This document shows, piece after piece, positions 47,274 to 59,535 of a stretch of 64,000 bases of DNA; positions within the stretch are counted from its first letter, which is position 1, and the number at the start of each line of letters is the position of its first letter. The DNA comes from Vandiemenella viatica. Lineage: Eukaryota > Arthropoda > Insecta > Orthoptera > Morabidae. Position numbers and translations under genes: made by a program. The notes below the pieces were generated by a model. The model was given only the letters and a program-made list of their open reading frames with translations. It had not been told where the DNA came from and did no database searches. The stretch covers positions 27,743,112 through 27,807,111 of the forward strand of contig JARYHS010013630.1 of NCBI GenBank assembly GCA_031002005.1, in the 5' to 3' direction.

Positions 47274-48394
47274 CTTTTCATCCACAAATATTTTACTAAA
47301 AATATTTTGTACCAAGTGAAAGCGCACTGACAGTAAATTCTATAATACCCATACAAGGACATGATTTAATATTGTACTTCTCTTTTTAGAGTACCTATGT
47401 GTTTCTTCTTTGTTTATTTCAAGCATGGGCGTAAGATTCTGATGCTTTTGAAGGTTGATTATGACAGAAATTACACTGGAGAGACATAGTACAATGCTAA
47501 ACTCATTACATTATTTTCAGCTTCATTGTATAGAGTCATCTAAGTCCAAGATGAATTGACGTTTTGAAACATATAATTCACACATCACTCTATACCATTT
47601 TTTTAAAAATTATGTTTGATCAGGAAAATAAAATAATGTTGCTGCTAGTGATTTGAAGGCATAATGCTCTGAAGAATATCTTTCTTGGCAAACATGGAAC
47701 TACAAGAATAGGAGGGGAAGAGTCAATTAATGTATGGTCAAATGGCAGTACATAACTTTTATTCCTTAGTAATGTCATCGATTTTGCATCAGCAAAATAA
47801 GGCGAATGACAATCATATTTGTAGTAACTGAGGAAATATTAATAATGTCACTCCCTCTCCAAAAAATCACTTTTAAATTGCTATCAATACTTTCTAACTC
47901 ATAGTTCAAAAAATAAACTGTTAGGTGAACAAAATCTTATTGATAAAATAAAAAATTTTCCCCACGAATGTAATAAAAAATTGTATTAATCAAAAATTGA
48001 TAACAAATATTAGATGGACTTGTCTAGTAACTGAAAGAAGGTGCCGTATATTAATTTTAAATCATCATAAATTTTTTTCGGTATATAAATCTGACATTCA
48101 TTCTTCATCATCATAAAACAAAATAATTCATTCATTTATATAATGTTAATTACTAATATCACAGCCACATAATGTGAGCACCACACTCACATACAACTGG
48201 CTGTAAGAATCCCCTTTCAGTATTCTTTTTCATCTGTAATGTGTATCCACACACTTGAACAATGCATGTCTGCATCACCTATGTTATGAAATATGTTTTT
48301 TCTCCTTCATTTTCAATGCTGATGTATTATTCAGAATGTCTCTGCATACCTACATACTTCATACTGATTACCATTACATCAAAGGCAATTTTAG
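47274..48394. other. Possible extended 3' UTR or intergenic
   Basis: AT-rich sequence; no feature is recognised. Confidence 0.4.
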
Positions 48395-48669
48395 ATCAAC
48401 ACGGTTCACAAGTTTCCATTTGAATTTGTTGGAGAATATGCGAAAATCTTTAATTTACGAGTGCAACGAAATACTTCTTCCGCCAACCTATTTAGGTCGC
48501 AATGACAGGAGGGATAAGATTCGAGAAATAAGATGCCGTACTGATACATTTATGTATTCCTTCTTTCCTTCTGTTTGGGATTGGAATGCACTGAATTAGG
48601 ATTGGTGCTTAGCACCCTCTGCCACCCACAGTATTTGTGATTTGCAGAGTATAGATGTAGATGTAGAAG
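48395..48669 (+). mobile_element. Family D non-LTR 3' end
   Basis: The + strand reads RDKIREIRCRTDTFMYSFFP and SVWDWNALN, then a stop, and ends with the tail GATTTGCAGAGTATAGATGT. It is strongly 5'-truncated and otherwise well preserved compared with the 36714 copy. Confidence 0.8.
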
Positions 48670-50756
48670 TTCTCCATGATTTTCCTCTGTCAATTTTGAA
48701 ATACTGTAGTATTCTGTATGGAATCTTCCTGTGTTCTTAGTACTTAAGATCCAAAACCAATATACGTCTTTAATGTTAAAACTATCTGCAGCCCCAAAGG
48801 CTCCTTTGAAACAGTTAAAAAAGCATTTTGAAGTAATGTTCTGAAGTAGATCCTCAGCACATGAACAGTTAAGTTAAGCCATATTAAAATGTTAGGTATA
48901 CTTAAAATCTTGTTACTTGCTAAGATGTTAAATACTCAAATGATAGTCAAATGGTGTTCTTAGTTCTTAATTTATATATATATAAATGATGCATATTGAG
49001 CACTTTTCCAATTTAATGCCAATTATTCAAAATGGTTTTTTTTTTCAACCACAAATACAAATTTTCTTTAAAAAATTTTCTTGGAAGAAACTTCTGCTAA
49101 TAGTTGTTAAAATCTGATAAGTTTGTAAACTTTCCACGACAGAATAGATTTTGAGGTAGTAGTAGTTATACCACACATTTGCAACTTACAATTGTATAAG
49201 TAAGCTTTATGTATGCATAAAGTAGAGTAATTCTACTTGAGTCATTGAAAACAGAATAGAGTAAACTAGTGTACAGTTAAAGTATATAATAGCACCTGAA
49301 TATGCAATGCAATAACCTTGAGATTCATACAGCATAAATGTTGTACAGTCTCTGTATGTTTGCTAATAGGTGTCACAGATGAATAGTTTATCAACAACCA
49401 CAAATTTTTTATTGTAAATGGATATTTTTATACTTCTGTTTTTTATTCAATTCTCTCTTTTTGTAAACATAAAGAGGAGGAATGGTGTCTTACTGGTACT
49501 GAAAACGAATAGCTACTGTTGCATCATAATTTTAAAATTCTAGCTGTGATGAAAGAAGTGCCTTTAAATGATTTCCTGAAGAAACATCTTAAATGTATAA
49601 TATATGACAACTTGATTTTTTGTACTATTTCAGTTTTGTTAAAAATAAATAATTTTTACAAACCAAAAACAATTTTTTGGAAATCCAAATCAAAAATTTG
49701 TTCAATAAATATTTTGTTTTCCTTCTTTTTTCATACTTTGGATAATAATGTTAATAAAAGTGCCCTTAATCACTGAAAATAAGATGAAGGCAGGAGGGCG
49801 AGTCGAACGCAATTTACTTATTTATTTCTCTCTCTTATAACAGATTTAAATTATATTTTTTAAACAAAAAAAAGGAAAGAAATACCTCCGATGATTATCA
49901 AAATTATCAGCTGTTCCGCAGTTATCATTAGACAACCTTCTCCCAAACCACTGGTGCAATCCCCACCCTTCCATATTGTTTTATCTTTTGTTCATTCATG
50001 TGGTAGGTCTGGATGTGAACACATCTTTCACCCTTGCCATATGTTTTGCCTCCTACATGAGTAATACTATTAACTGAAATATTACAAAATGTATTTGTGT
50101 TTTTTTTTTTTTTTTTTTTTGTCTGCCCCCTGCCATCATCTGTGGTAAGTGACAGGTTATTTTCCCTATCCTATTTTATTTTCAGGGTGTAAAACCTTAT
50201 TCCAGATGGTAGCATTGGACCATTTTGCAAGGGGGCTGCAGGTTACTGCATGACTCCTTTTATATAACATGAAAGCATACAAGCAAATGTATCAACTATA
50301 GCTAAAGAATACCCATTTATTTTAATTAGTATGTTTATGTTTACTTGGTATGAATTATCACCTTTTACTGTTGCTGTTATTATTATTATTTCTCACTTCT
50401 CAGAATGACAGGATTGATGCTGGTTGCTGCTCTCATTCCATAGGCACTCCAGAATTCTACCAGATTGCTCAGGAATTATGGGGCAATTTGTTTTTCTACA
50501 GCAATTTCCACACTAGTTGTGCAGTTTCCATAAATTAAATTACTTATTTGACATTCATTTTAATATCCCGGTATCTATGATACATTTTTGTACAAAGAAT
50601 ATAGAATAGTATCTGGAAAATATCTACAGCTGAGAAGAGAGATTTTCAGTTCATGCGACTGAAATGTTAATTTATATCAATTATACCACAGGTTCACTTG
50701 GTTTCAGTCACAAATAACACTATCTGGGGTCATTACTTTCTGTGATGAAACAATTA
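48670..50756. other. Unassigned region
   Basis: AT-rich sequence with single-base runs, including a T run at 50100-50120. No gene or repeat family is recognised. Confidence 0.4.
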
Positions 50757-51047
50757 TTGCTATATATATATGGACAGGACAGATAAAATACACCCAACAC
50801 TCACCAAAGCTGAAGGAAGGAGGGGAGCAGCAACACAGAACAACACACAAACACAGAAAAAAATATTTCGAGTAAACACACTTTTTCAAGTTAGAAGAAG
50901 TACATGGCTGAGCTTGCACAAGCCCTGCATTCGATGCAGCCACTCATAGAATGAAAATGCCCATTGGAGGTGGTGGGGGGAGGAACAATAATATAACCGA
51001 AAGTATAAATCACAATAAGATTAAAATGGGAAAAAAATAATAATAAT

Positions 51048-54000
51048 CTTTTTTTTTTGTGTCATCAGTCTTTCGACTGACTTGATGCAATCCTCCATCT
51101 CCTCCTATCATGTGCCAACCTCTTCATCTCTACATATCCCTTGCAACCCAAGTTCTCAATTATCTGCACCATATATTCTAATTTCTGTCTTCCTCTACAG
51201 TTCTTACTTTTGACTGTTCCCAGCTAATTAACCAATCCAGCATGTCTCAAATTAAGACCTACCAACCTGTCTCTTCTTTCTGTAAGCTTCTTCCACAAAC
51301 ATCTTTCCTCACCCATCATTTCCAAAACTCGTTCATTTCTTACTTTGTCTGTCAACTTAATTTTCAGCATTATTCTGTAGCACCACATTTTAAATGCTTC
51401 AATTTTCTTTCTTTCCAGTATTTCCATGTTTCGCTACCATAAAGTGCTGTCCTCCACACAAAGAGTTTTAAAAGTTCTTTTTTTTAATTCCTAGATCAAT
51501 ATTTTAAACTAAAAGATTTCTCTTTTTCATGAAGGCTCTTTTTGCTTGTGCCATTCTGCTTTTAACATCATTCCTGCTTCGGCCATCAGTTGTAATTTTG
51601 CTTCCCAAGTAACAGTATTCACTTACTTCTATTGCATCTGATCCTATTTTTATATTTAATCTATTAGCATTAGTATAATTTCTGCTACATTTCATCACTT
51701 TAGTCTTGCTTTGATTTATATTCAGTCCAAAACCTTCATTCAGTATTTTGTTCATGCCATTCAGTAACTTCTCAATATCCTCAGCCCTCTCTGCTAACAA
51801 GACAATGTCATCAGAAAATCGTAGCATACTGATTTTTTCTCCCTGAACACTTATGCCACATGGAAATTTTTCTTTGACTTTCTTTATTGCTTCTTCTACA
51901 TACAAATTAAATATTAACAGGGATAGACTACAACCTTGTCTCACACCCTTTTTTAACTGATGCATGTCTCTCCTGATTCTCTTTATTATAACCACTTGAT
52001 TCTTGTATAGTTTAAGTATTCTTCTATCTCGATACTTTAGCCCTGACTTCTTTAAAATTTTGAACATCTTGTCCCACCTAACATTATCAAAAGTTTTTTA
52101 TAAATCAATAAATGCCAAAAAAGTATCTTTGTTTTTCTTGATCCACCCTTCAAGTATTAATCTTAAAGCCAGAATGGCTTCCCTTGTACCACGATTTTTC
52201 CTAAACCCAAACTGATCTTCACCTACTATCTCTTCTACTACCCTTTCCATTATTCTGTATATTATTCTGGTCAGTAATTCTGAAGCATGTGATGTTAGAC
52301 TAATGGTGCAATAATTCTCACATTTATCGGCTTGTGCTTTCTTCGGAAGTGTGAAGATGATATTTTTATTAAACTCAGTTGGAATTTCTCCTGTTTCATA
52401 ACGTTTTGATATCAGCTAGAATAATCTTTCGATTCCTTCTTCTCCTAGGGATTTAAGAAGTTCTGGAGGGATCTCATCAATTCCAACTGCCTTATTTGCT
52501 TTAAAGTCATTCAGAGCTCTATTAAATTCTGTCCTCAAAACAGGATCTCCAAAGTCATCAATGTCGACATCACCTTCCTTTTCCACTACACTATTGTTCA
52601 AGTCATCCCCATCATACAGTTTTTCTATGTATTTCTTCCATTGGTTTGCTCCATCATCTGAGGTTAAATGAGGTTTCCCATCAGCAGCTTTTTATTTATT
52701 TATTTATTCCAACGGAAAAACCATTTTACATTAATATATCTTATGATAGCTACTTATTAAACACAATTACCACTATTTATGAACAATTTAGTTACAGTGA
52801 AAACAAGAAGATAACAAAAAATAGCAAGTATATTTTTATATTATTAAAACTAGAAAAACAATTACACAGAAGAAAATTATTAATTATTCTAAAACTAATA
52901 ATAAGACTCAACATAAAAATACAAAAAAAAAAAAATTATTGCAGGGAATAATAGACCGTGACTAAGCCCATCATTGCTGACTCCACTCACGTATGAGTAC
53001 TTGCTTGAAAACAGCAACACTGTCAATGAAAAAATCAAGTTCAGGAGGTATTCTGTTACCTAGCCTCTGTATCCGTTCTAAGGCACTGCTAGCCTCATAG
53101 TTTGTGCGCAGATGTCTACGACCAAATAGTTCTCTCAACCGTGTACCAGACGGACAACGAAAATATACATGTCTGAGAATTTCAGGGCAGTCTATAACAC
53201 CTGAGATTAGTTTATGCAGAAAAAGGACACCATGAACATTCCGTCTCGACTCCAAAGGATGGAGGCCAAGGTAGGTTCCAACAGCAACCAACGGAACGTT
53301 AATGTTCATACCTCTTTTCTTCATTTTTTTTTCAAAATTCTGCATGATCTTCCCATATGCAACAACTACTTTACCTACGACCATTTCCTTTTCTACTTCT
53401 TCACACTTTTCTTGTAGCCTTTTTTCTTTTGCTTTTTTGCATTTCCTGTTTATTTGATTTCTAAATTGCCTGATTGCTCTCTTCCTGCTTCATCCTGAGC
53501 ATTTTTGTATCTTCTCCTCTGATCCATCAGCTCCAAAAAATTTTCTGTGATCAAAGGTTTTCAGGCAGCTTGTTCCCTAAAGCCTAATGTTTCTTTACCA
53601 GCATTCATTATTTTGGTCTTTAATGCATTCCATTCATCCTTAGTTGAGCACCTTTCAGAGTTACTTCTTAGACCTAAGTCTACCGTTTCTGCAAATTTTT
53701 CTCTCGTGCTAGATTGTTTCAGATTATTCACTTCCAGTCTGTTCTGCTTATACTGCTTCCTTTTTGTCTTGAATTTCAGCCTGCACTTCATTACTATCAA
53801 ATTATGGTCAAAGTCTACCGTATGTCTACTCATGGGTATGCTTTACAGTCTAGAACTTGATTCCTGAATCTCTGTTTGACCATGATATAATCTAGCTGAT
53901 ATCTGCTTGTATCCCCAGGACGCTTCAAGGTGTATATCCTTCTTGCATGATTCTTATACAGTGTGTTTGCCACACGTCCTATAGTAATCCCCTCCTTTCA

Positions 54001-54470
54001 TTCTGCCACTATCGCATCCAATCACCCATGATTATTAGATTTTCCTCTCCCTTCACATATTGGATTAATTCTTCAATTTTGGTGTATATTTTCTCTATTT
54101 CTTTGTCATCTTCCCATGATGTTGGCATATACACTTGCACTAACGTGGTTGGGGGCGTGCCTAGTTTCTAACCACATCAAAATAATCCTGTCAGTAAACT
54201 GTTCATAATAACTCACCCATTTCCCTACTCTCTTATTCATTACAAATCTTACACCAGTGACTCCATTGATAGCTTGTGTGCTAATTATCCTGTGTTCCCC
54301 AGACCAGAAATCCTGTGCTTCCTTCCATTTAATCTCACTAATCCCAACAACATTTAACTTAAGTTGTTCCATCTCCCTTTTTAAGTTTTCTAACCTACCT
54401 GTCCTATTCAGACGTCTAACATTCCATGCTCCAAGTCGTAGAATGCTTCTGTTCATTCTGTTGACTCCTC
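51048..54470 (-). mobile_element. RTE-type non-LTR retrotransposon, near full length, nested in the Penelope-like element
   Basis: Read on the minus strand from 54470, the endonuclease comes first (LRLGAWNVRRLNRTGRLENL, VGISEIKW, and FDHNLIVMKCRL for the catalytic DH). A coiled basic linker follows, then the RT (NKAVGIDEIPPELLKSLG, QFGFRKNRGTREAILALR, GVRQGCSLSLLIFNLY, FSDDIVLLAE) and a C-terminal part to 51224. A 16-bp duplication, AAAAAATAATAATAAT, flanks it (51032-51047 and 54471-54486). The low complexity weakens this, but the Penelope sequence continues on both sides. Frameshifts and a nested insertion near 52692-53309 disable it. Confidence 0.85.
52692..53309 (-). mobile_element. Jockey-like (family J) 3' fragment inside the RTE element
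   Basis: The minus strand reads LGLHPLESRRNVHGVLFLHKLISG, then IDCPEILRHVYFRCPSGTR, then IPPELDFFIDSVAVFKQVL and a stop near 52971. This is a typical C-terminal end of a Jockey/CR1-like RT. It sits between RTE linker sequence (EKEMVVGKVVVAYGKIM, to its right) and the RTE ADGKPHLTSDD region (to its left). A TTTATTTATTTATT run at its left edge is its tail. The exact junctions are uncertain. Confidence 0.75.
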
Positions 54471-55400
54471 AAAAAATAATAATAATAAAAAACATAATAA
54501 ATAAAAAAAATAAGAAAATTTAAAACTTTTGAAATAAGGTCTATAAATATATATGAATATATTTTGCTGGCCAGTGATGCGTGTACAGGGAGAGGATGGA
54601 AGATATTATTAGAAATTAAGGCCTGGAGGATGTCTAGTCTGAAGGATTTGTTGATATGCCAATTCCCACCTGCGGAGTTCAGATTGGAAGGTGGTATTTG
54701 GGAGTACTCTAATGGCTCTGACTATGAAGTAGTTATTAATGTCGTAGATGTTGTGAGTACTGGCATGGTGAGCAACAGGTAGGTTTAGATTTTGGGAGTA
54801 AACAGTTTGTCTGTGACCATTCATTCTGATGGATAATGAGTTTGAGGTCAGAACAATGTAGGAACTTGGACAGTGGAGGCAGGTGAGCTGGTAAATAAGA
54901 AGGGTTGTTGTACAAGCAGCATGACCTATTATAGAGAAGGCATCACCAGTAGTGGGGTTGCAATAGGTAGTGGTAGGTGGATGCATAGTGCATGTTTTGC
55001 AAGGGGGTCTGTTACAAGGGAAGGTTCCAAACGAAGGTTTAGGAGCATCAGAGGGGTTGATATTTATGTACAAGTATGTTTTTTAGATTAGGTGGTCTGC
55101 TGAAGGTGACACAGGGTGCGATGGGAAGGATGGTGGGAAGAATGCAGCAAATTTTGGGAGAGGATCTGAGAAAGTCATAACCCAAATGAAGAATTTGGTT
55201 TAGTGATTCCAGGTCAGGGAAAAACTGGGTGAGAAAAACAGGGTTCTGGTTGGTTTTTGGGTTGCTTGTGTTAGTGTGGTGGACAGTTCTTGACCCTTGA
55301 TAGCTGTTTTTGGACCAGTTCTGGAGAATATTTGTGGTTTACGAGTGCACGAGTCAGGTTGTTGGAGTAGATAGTAAAAGATTCATGATCAGAGCAGATG

Positions 55401-56334
55401 CGCTTTGCGAGGTACCTATGATAAAATCATCATAGAATGCGGTAGCCCGTCATTTTCAGCATTTGGCCCAAGTTGCTGATTTTAGCGGTTTATGCTACCA
55501 CCTCGCACACGTTGTTAGTACAAAATTAATGAGATATAGTTTTACACTGTTTGATGCGCAACGGATATTAATTACAATAAAACGCTTGAGCTCTCGTTTA
55601 ACTCAATTTTATTCACTCTTATCAACAAACCAACGTGCACTCTTTATAAAATTACTACAAACATTCCAGAACACAAAAATCTGCACGCTAACTTTTACGC
55701 CGCCATAATAGCTTCCTCCCTTCTTCCTCCAACAACACTGGTGCCAACTTCAGGCAAACAAACTTACAACATCTAATCTTAAATTACCCCAATGACTATA
55801 CATACTACTACGCTGTGAAAACCTGTGATACATTAACTTACAAACTTATTTACAAACATTGATTACAATATTATTTGTCATATTATTTCCAAGCAATGGC
55901 TTATGAGTGGGACGTCACAGCTTGCCTCGAATGGCTAGGCTGTATGGGATGGAACGTTTTGTGTGATATGGATGGCAGCAGTCAAATTATTGCATGATTA
56001 CAAAAATAACAATGGAGAGAGGAGAGCTGTAACATAATAATAATAAAAAAAAACAAATACAAAATATTTGGAAAGGGGGAGTGATGGCTTTAATTATGAC
56101 AAATATCATGCCATCCTTCACATTTGTTTATTAGGTATTTTCATTCATCACAATCCCCCTGCCCTGGATGTGATTACAAAATACTACTCAAAGTTGCAAG
56201 CATAACAACCAGTACGCAAGGCCTAGAATTTGAATCTGAGCTCATTGCACCTCTCTCATCCAGTGTGGAGATGCTTTAATGCACGCAACCACTCTGTGAA
56301 ATAAATCATTTTTATTATTAATTTTAATTGCAAT
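55401..56334. other. Mostly unassigned, with a possible solo LTR
   Basis: Apart from the candidate LTR at 55513-55734, no gene or repeat is recognised. Confidence 0.4.
55513..55734 (-). mobile_element. Possible solo LTR
   Basis: On the minus strand a segment starts TGTTGGAGGAAGAAGGG, has TTTATAAAGAG (TATA-like), then GAATAAAATT (poly-A signal), and ends TACTAACA. The TG...CA ends and the promoter/poly-A order suggest an LTR. There is no flanking duplication and no internal retrovirus-like domain in the window. Confidence 0.25.
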
Positions 56335-56870
56335 GGAGCTAATGCTCCAGTGGCAATCCCCCTTATCATCTAACTACCCCATTTATATACATATATATAT
56401 ATTTTAAATTTTCTTTTATAATTGGAGTGTTAAATTCCTCTCTCATTTACTTTTCCAATTTGCATATTTTAATTTTAAATTCCTTAAGCGTTTTTCGTAA
56501 ATTATTCATCACTTCACTTATTCAAATCCCTGACACCATTACCAACAAAAGAAAATTTTCCCACTCCCTTTTGCATGAAATCGAGAGCCAGCTTGTGGTC
56601 ATGGTCATCTTTTGCCTTCCATGCACTATTCCTAATTCTTTGACCAATATCCCTCCAAGCCCCATCACCAAAATATGTCCTATACATCCCCAGTAGTCTC
56701 TTCACCCTCCTCCTTTCCTCCAATGAGTCCCATTCCAGCTCCTTTATCATATAAGCTACTGACTGGGTCCTGAAATAATTTGCACAAACAAATCTAGCTT
56801 CTCTTAAATCCAGTATTTGATAACCAAAATGTGGGTCTAAAACTACACCACCATATTCAACCATGTTTTA
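56335..56870 (-). mobile_element. Family A 3' fragment
   Basis: The minus strand encodes GGVVLDPHFGYQILDLREARF and MYRTYFGDGAWRDIGQRI, matching the C-terminus at 37669-38000. The untranslated tail with TGCCACTGGAGCATTAGCTCC lies near 56335-56360. Confidence 0.78.
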
Positions 56871-57039
56871 TCAATAACGTTGCTAAATTGATGTATGAAT
56901 AATTGATCTAGCTTGAAACTTCAACTGCCAGAGTTCTGTTGCTTTGTTGGTTGCTTTAGTTGCATTAAAAAAAAAAAATGTGAGCCTAATACAAATTTTA
57001 ATACTTAAAAAAACCTTATAAGCTTTGTAACCCAATTTT

Positions 57040-57250
57040 AGGTGTGGCTGCATGTGGCTGTGTTGACCATATGGCTTGCATGAGCTCAGCCACATGTTTC
57101 TTTGTTCTTTACAAAGGGTTAGCCCCGAAATACTGTTTTTTTAAGTGTTAGTATATTATTTCGTGTTACTGCTATCCTCCTTTGGTGAGTGTTGGGTATA
57201 ATTTATCCTTTCCACATAAATATCGCCTCACAGCGGTTCTTTCACTCCAT
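57040..57250 (+). mobile_element. Penelope-like 3' end fragment
   Basis: GGCTTGCATGAGCTCAGCCA and CTTTGGTGAGTGTTGGGTAT on the + strand match, in order, the 3' part of the minus-strand element at 50757-50950. Only the non-coding end is present. Confidence 0.6.
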
Positions 57251-58489
57251 TGTTACCATTTTTAGGTTGAATACATTAAACTTATTTCTCCACACAATCA
57301 CTGACAAGGATTGTAATGCCGTTTCAATGAACCTCTGAAAATAAAAAATTCATACCTTTTTGATTTAATTTTGATTGAAATTTGGCACATGCCAAGGTGG
57401 AGTTTCCCTAATCACTTAACATGATATTTCATGAACTGTTATTTTAAATTCTTTCTGTGCTATTTATGCATATATCCTACTAGGTCTGGCTACAATGCTA
57501 AACAGGAACAACACTAATGCCCTCTGGTGGCTGCTCTACCTGTCACAGATTATTACAGCTCTAAGGAGTTGAATTATTTGCCCAAGATGTGCATGAGTAC
57601 AAAGTTACATTGACACCTGACCACATCTTTTGGATACTTCAATTCTTTTGTTGGCAAGTGTATTTTAACTTACTTACCACCATACTATTGCTTACCATTT
57701 GAACTGTTTTGGCAATATCCAGGAGCTACACTCCTAATTTTGCCTCCATTATCTATTTCATCCAAAATATTTATTATTATAAACATATTGCTTACTTTGT
57801 AAAATGACCTGGAGAGATCTACAAGCTACAATAATTTAATTTACCTAATTTAGTTGCAATGGATTGCACGCTCTGGTGGCAATTTCACTGCACATGGGCA
57901 CCGGCAGGATTGCTTTAAGGGGGATGCATCTTCACATTATATTTTTTACTCATTATATATAATACTTACTATTTGTTAACTAATTAAGTAATAAGATGTA
58001 ATTAAATGCAAGACATCCTTACAATTATAGGTAGGTGTATAAAATTAAGCATTAACGTCATGCCAGTTAAATTCATGTCAGGTTTGTTACGCGGGTTTTA
58101 ATTTGCGTCTCTGGAACGCATCTTTGCTGGGTGTCCCACGTGTCTTGCGAAAGGGGTGGAAAGGGGTTGACCCGCCCGTACAAGCTCACGATTTGCAAAC
58201 AATTAGTTAATTAACAAACAAGTAGTTAATTAGCCGTTAGCCACAGCCGACAACGCCGCAAGACGAGTGAGTGATCCTACGTGTGAGCCTTTGTTCAAAT
58301 TATGAAAGACATAAGACTCTTTTATGCAAAAAGCTCAAGGTTGATGTTATCAGTCTGATGATGATGATTCAACTCATACTACGACATTCAGTCCAGTATG
58401 TTATGTTTGTGTTTGTACTAGAATTTTACATTAAAAATTAAAGACTAAAATTTATGTTAACATTACACTCATTACAATTTAAATACATT
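57251..58489. other. Mostly unassigned
   Basis: A short family A tail scrap lies at 57840-57900 (TTGCAATGGATTGCACGCTC and TGGTGGCAATTTC). Otherwise no feature is recognised. Confidence 0.4.
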
Positions 58490-58565
58490 CACTGTTATCC
58501 ATAAGACCATATTCGCCCATTGTTGGATATAGGCTCTCCCAGGCCACGCCATCTATCCTATTATT
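58490..58565 (-). mobile_element. Possible retroelement scrap shared across insects
   Basis: CGCCCATTGTTGGATATAGG resembles a widely seen insect repeat segment whose usual form is like GCCCACTGTTGGACATAGG. The match is from memory of that pattern, and no coding frame is visible. Confidence 0.3.
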
Positions 58566-58887
58566 TGATTGATGTTATTAATATTAAGCCTAAATATTGA
58601 ATTTAAACGTCAACAAATAGTGACGAGACAGACCTACTGATCAAATCAACCCTCTGAAAATACAGAAGAATTCTTCAGAATATCTATCCTCATCCCATAT
58701 TTAGACTCCATTATTTCTTCTCTGAGGATACGATTTTCTTCTACACATTAAAAAAATCGTTTTTTATAGCTACACCCAGAAAATATAAGAAAATGGGGCA
58801 AACCTTCATTTTTAGCCATGGCAGAAAATACACACAATCTTTATAGATGTTTTATTGCCGAACCTACCACGTGGAACGATTCTTTTT

Positions 58888-59133
58888 TTTTTTTCTTATG
58901 GTATTACGCCTAGTCGACGTAAAGGTCATTAGAGAGGAGAAAGGACTGGGAACAAGGAACGGGAAGGAATTTGTCCATGGCCTTCTGAAGGAAGCATCCC
59001 GGTATTCGCCTGAAGTGATTTGGGGAAAGCATGGAAAGACAAATCTGAATGCCCGGACGGGGATTCGAACCGCCGTTCTCCCCAATGAGAGGGCAAAGCG
59101 TTAACTGCTCACCCGCCACGCTCGATCCGTGAT
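58888..59133 (-). mobile_element. tRNA-derived SINE (type 1)
   Basis: On the minus strand the tRNA-like head has GAGCAGTTAACGCTTTG and the B box GGTTCGAATCCCCG. The body contains GGCCATGGACAAATTCC, and the poly-A tail appears as the T run before 58888. It is one of the less worn copies. Confidence 0.8.
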
Positions 59134-59224
59134 ACGAGATGTTCAAAACAGTTGAAGTGAGTGATGCCTTAAATGAATCCCTTATTGAATACGCAGGTTT
59201 GCTCAGATCACCTCGTTTTACCCA

Positions 59225-59455
59225 GCGCAGCAGTAAGAGGTGCGTACAAAAAGAAACCGAACTTCTGCTGTAATTATTGCTTTATTGCTCATCATACTAA
59301 CTTTTACACACTGTCCCCTTCAAAGTACTGTCCTTCACAATCAATACACCGTTGCCAACGTTTTTTTCAAGTTTTGGAACGCCTCCTGGAATGCAATTTC
59401 TCCGATGGCGCGCAGTTCTCTCGTCGCATTGTCTTGAATTTCTTCAATGGTCTGG
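59225..59455 (-). mobile_element. Mariner transposase C-terminal scrap
   Basis: On the minus strand it reads TIEEIQDNATRELRAIGE and then FQEAFQNLKKTLATVY and a worn CEGQYFEGD, the C-terminal end of mariner transposases. No other part is present. A CAGTGGCGTAGCTAGC segment immediately to the right resembles a hAT terminus, without a recognised partner. Confidence 0.65.
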
Positions 59456-59535
59456 AAACCAGTGGCGTAGCTAGCGTGGGTGACACCCGGGGCGGATATC
59501 GATGGTGTCACCCCTTGAAAACTTAAATCCAAAAT

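Larger units (their letters stand above)
50757..55400 (-). mobile_element. Penelope-like retroelement (GIY-YIG end), split by an RTE element
   Basis: Minus-strand coding at 55073-54609 resembles the C-terminal GIY-YIG endonuclease region of Penelope-like elements: GTFPCNRPPCKTC (cysteine cluster), LIYQLTCLHCPSSYIVLTSN (worn GIY-YIG core), RMNGHRQTV and ELRRWELAYQQILQTRHPPG. Reading upstream, to about 55400, gives RT C-terminal scraps such as FLTQFFPDLESLNQIL. Its 3' portion continues at 50757-51047, beyond the inserted RTE, and ends in GGTGAGTGTTGGGTGTATTT. The 5' end is truncated. Stops and the insertion make it inactive. Confidence 0.78.

Noticed and set aside
52646..52951. 101-residue + strand frame rich in Ile, Lys and Tyr
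   Set aside because: It is AT-rich low-complexity translation across the tail of a reverse-oriented retroelement.
59461..59530. Second hAT element starting CAGTGGCGTAGCTAGC
   Set aside because: Only one end is visible; I found no matching right end or 8-bp duplication.
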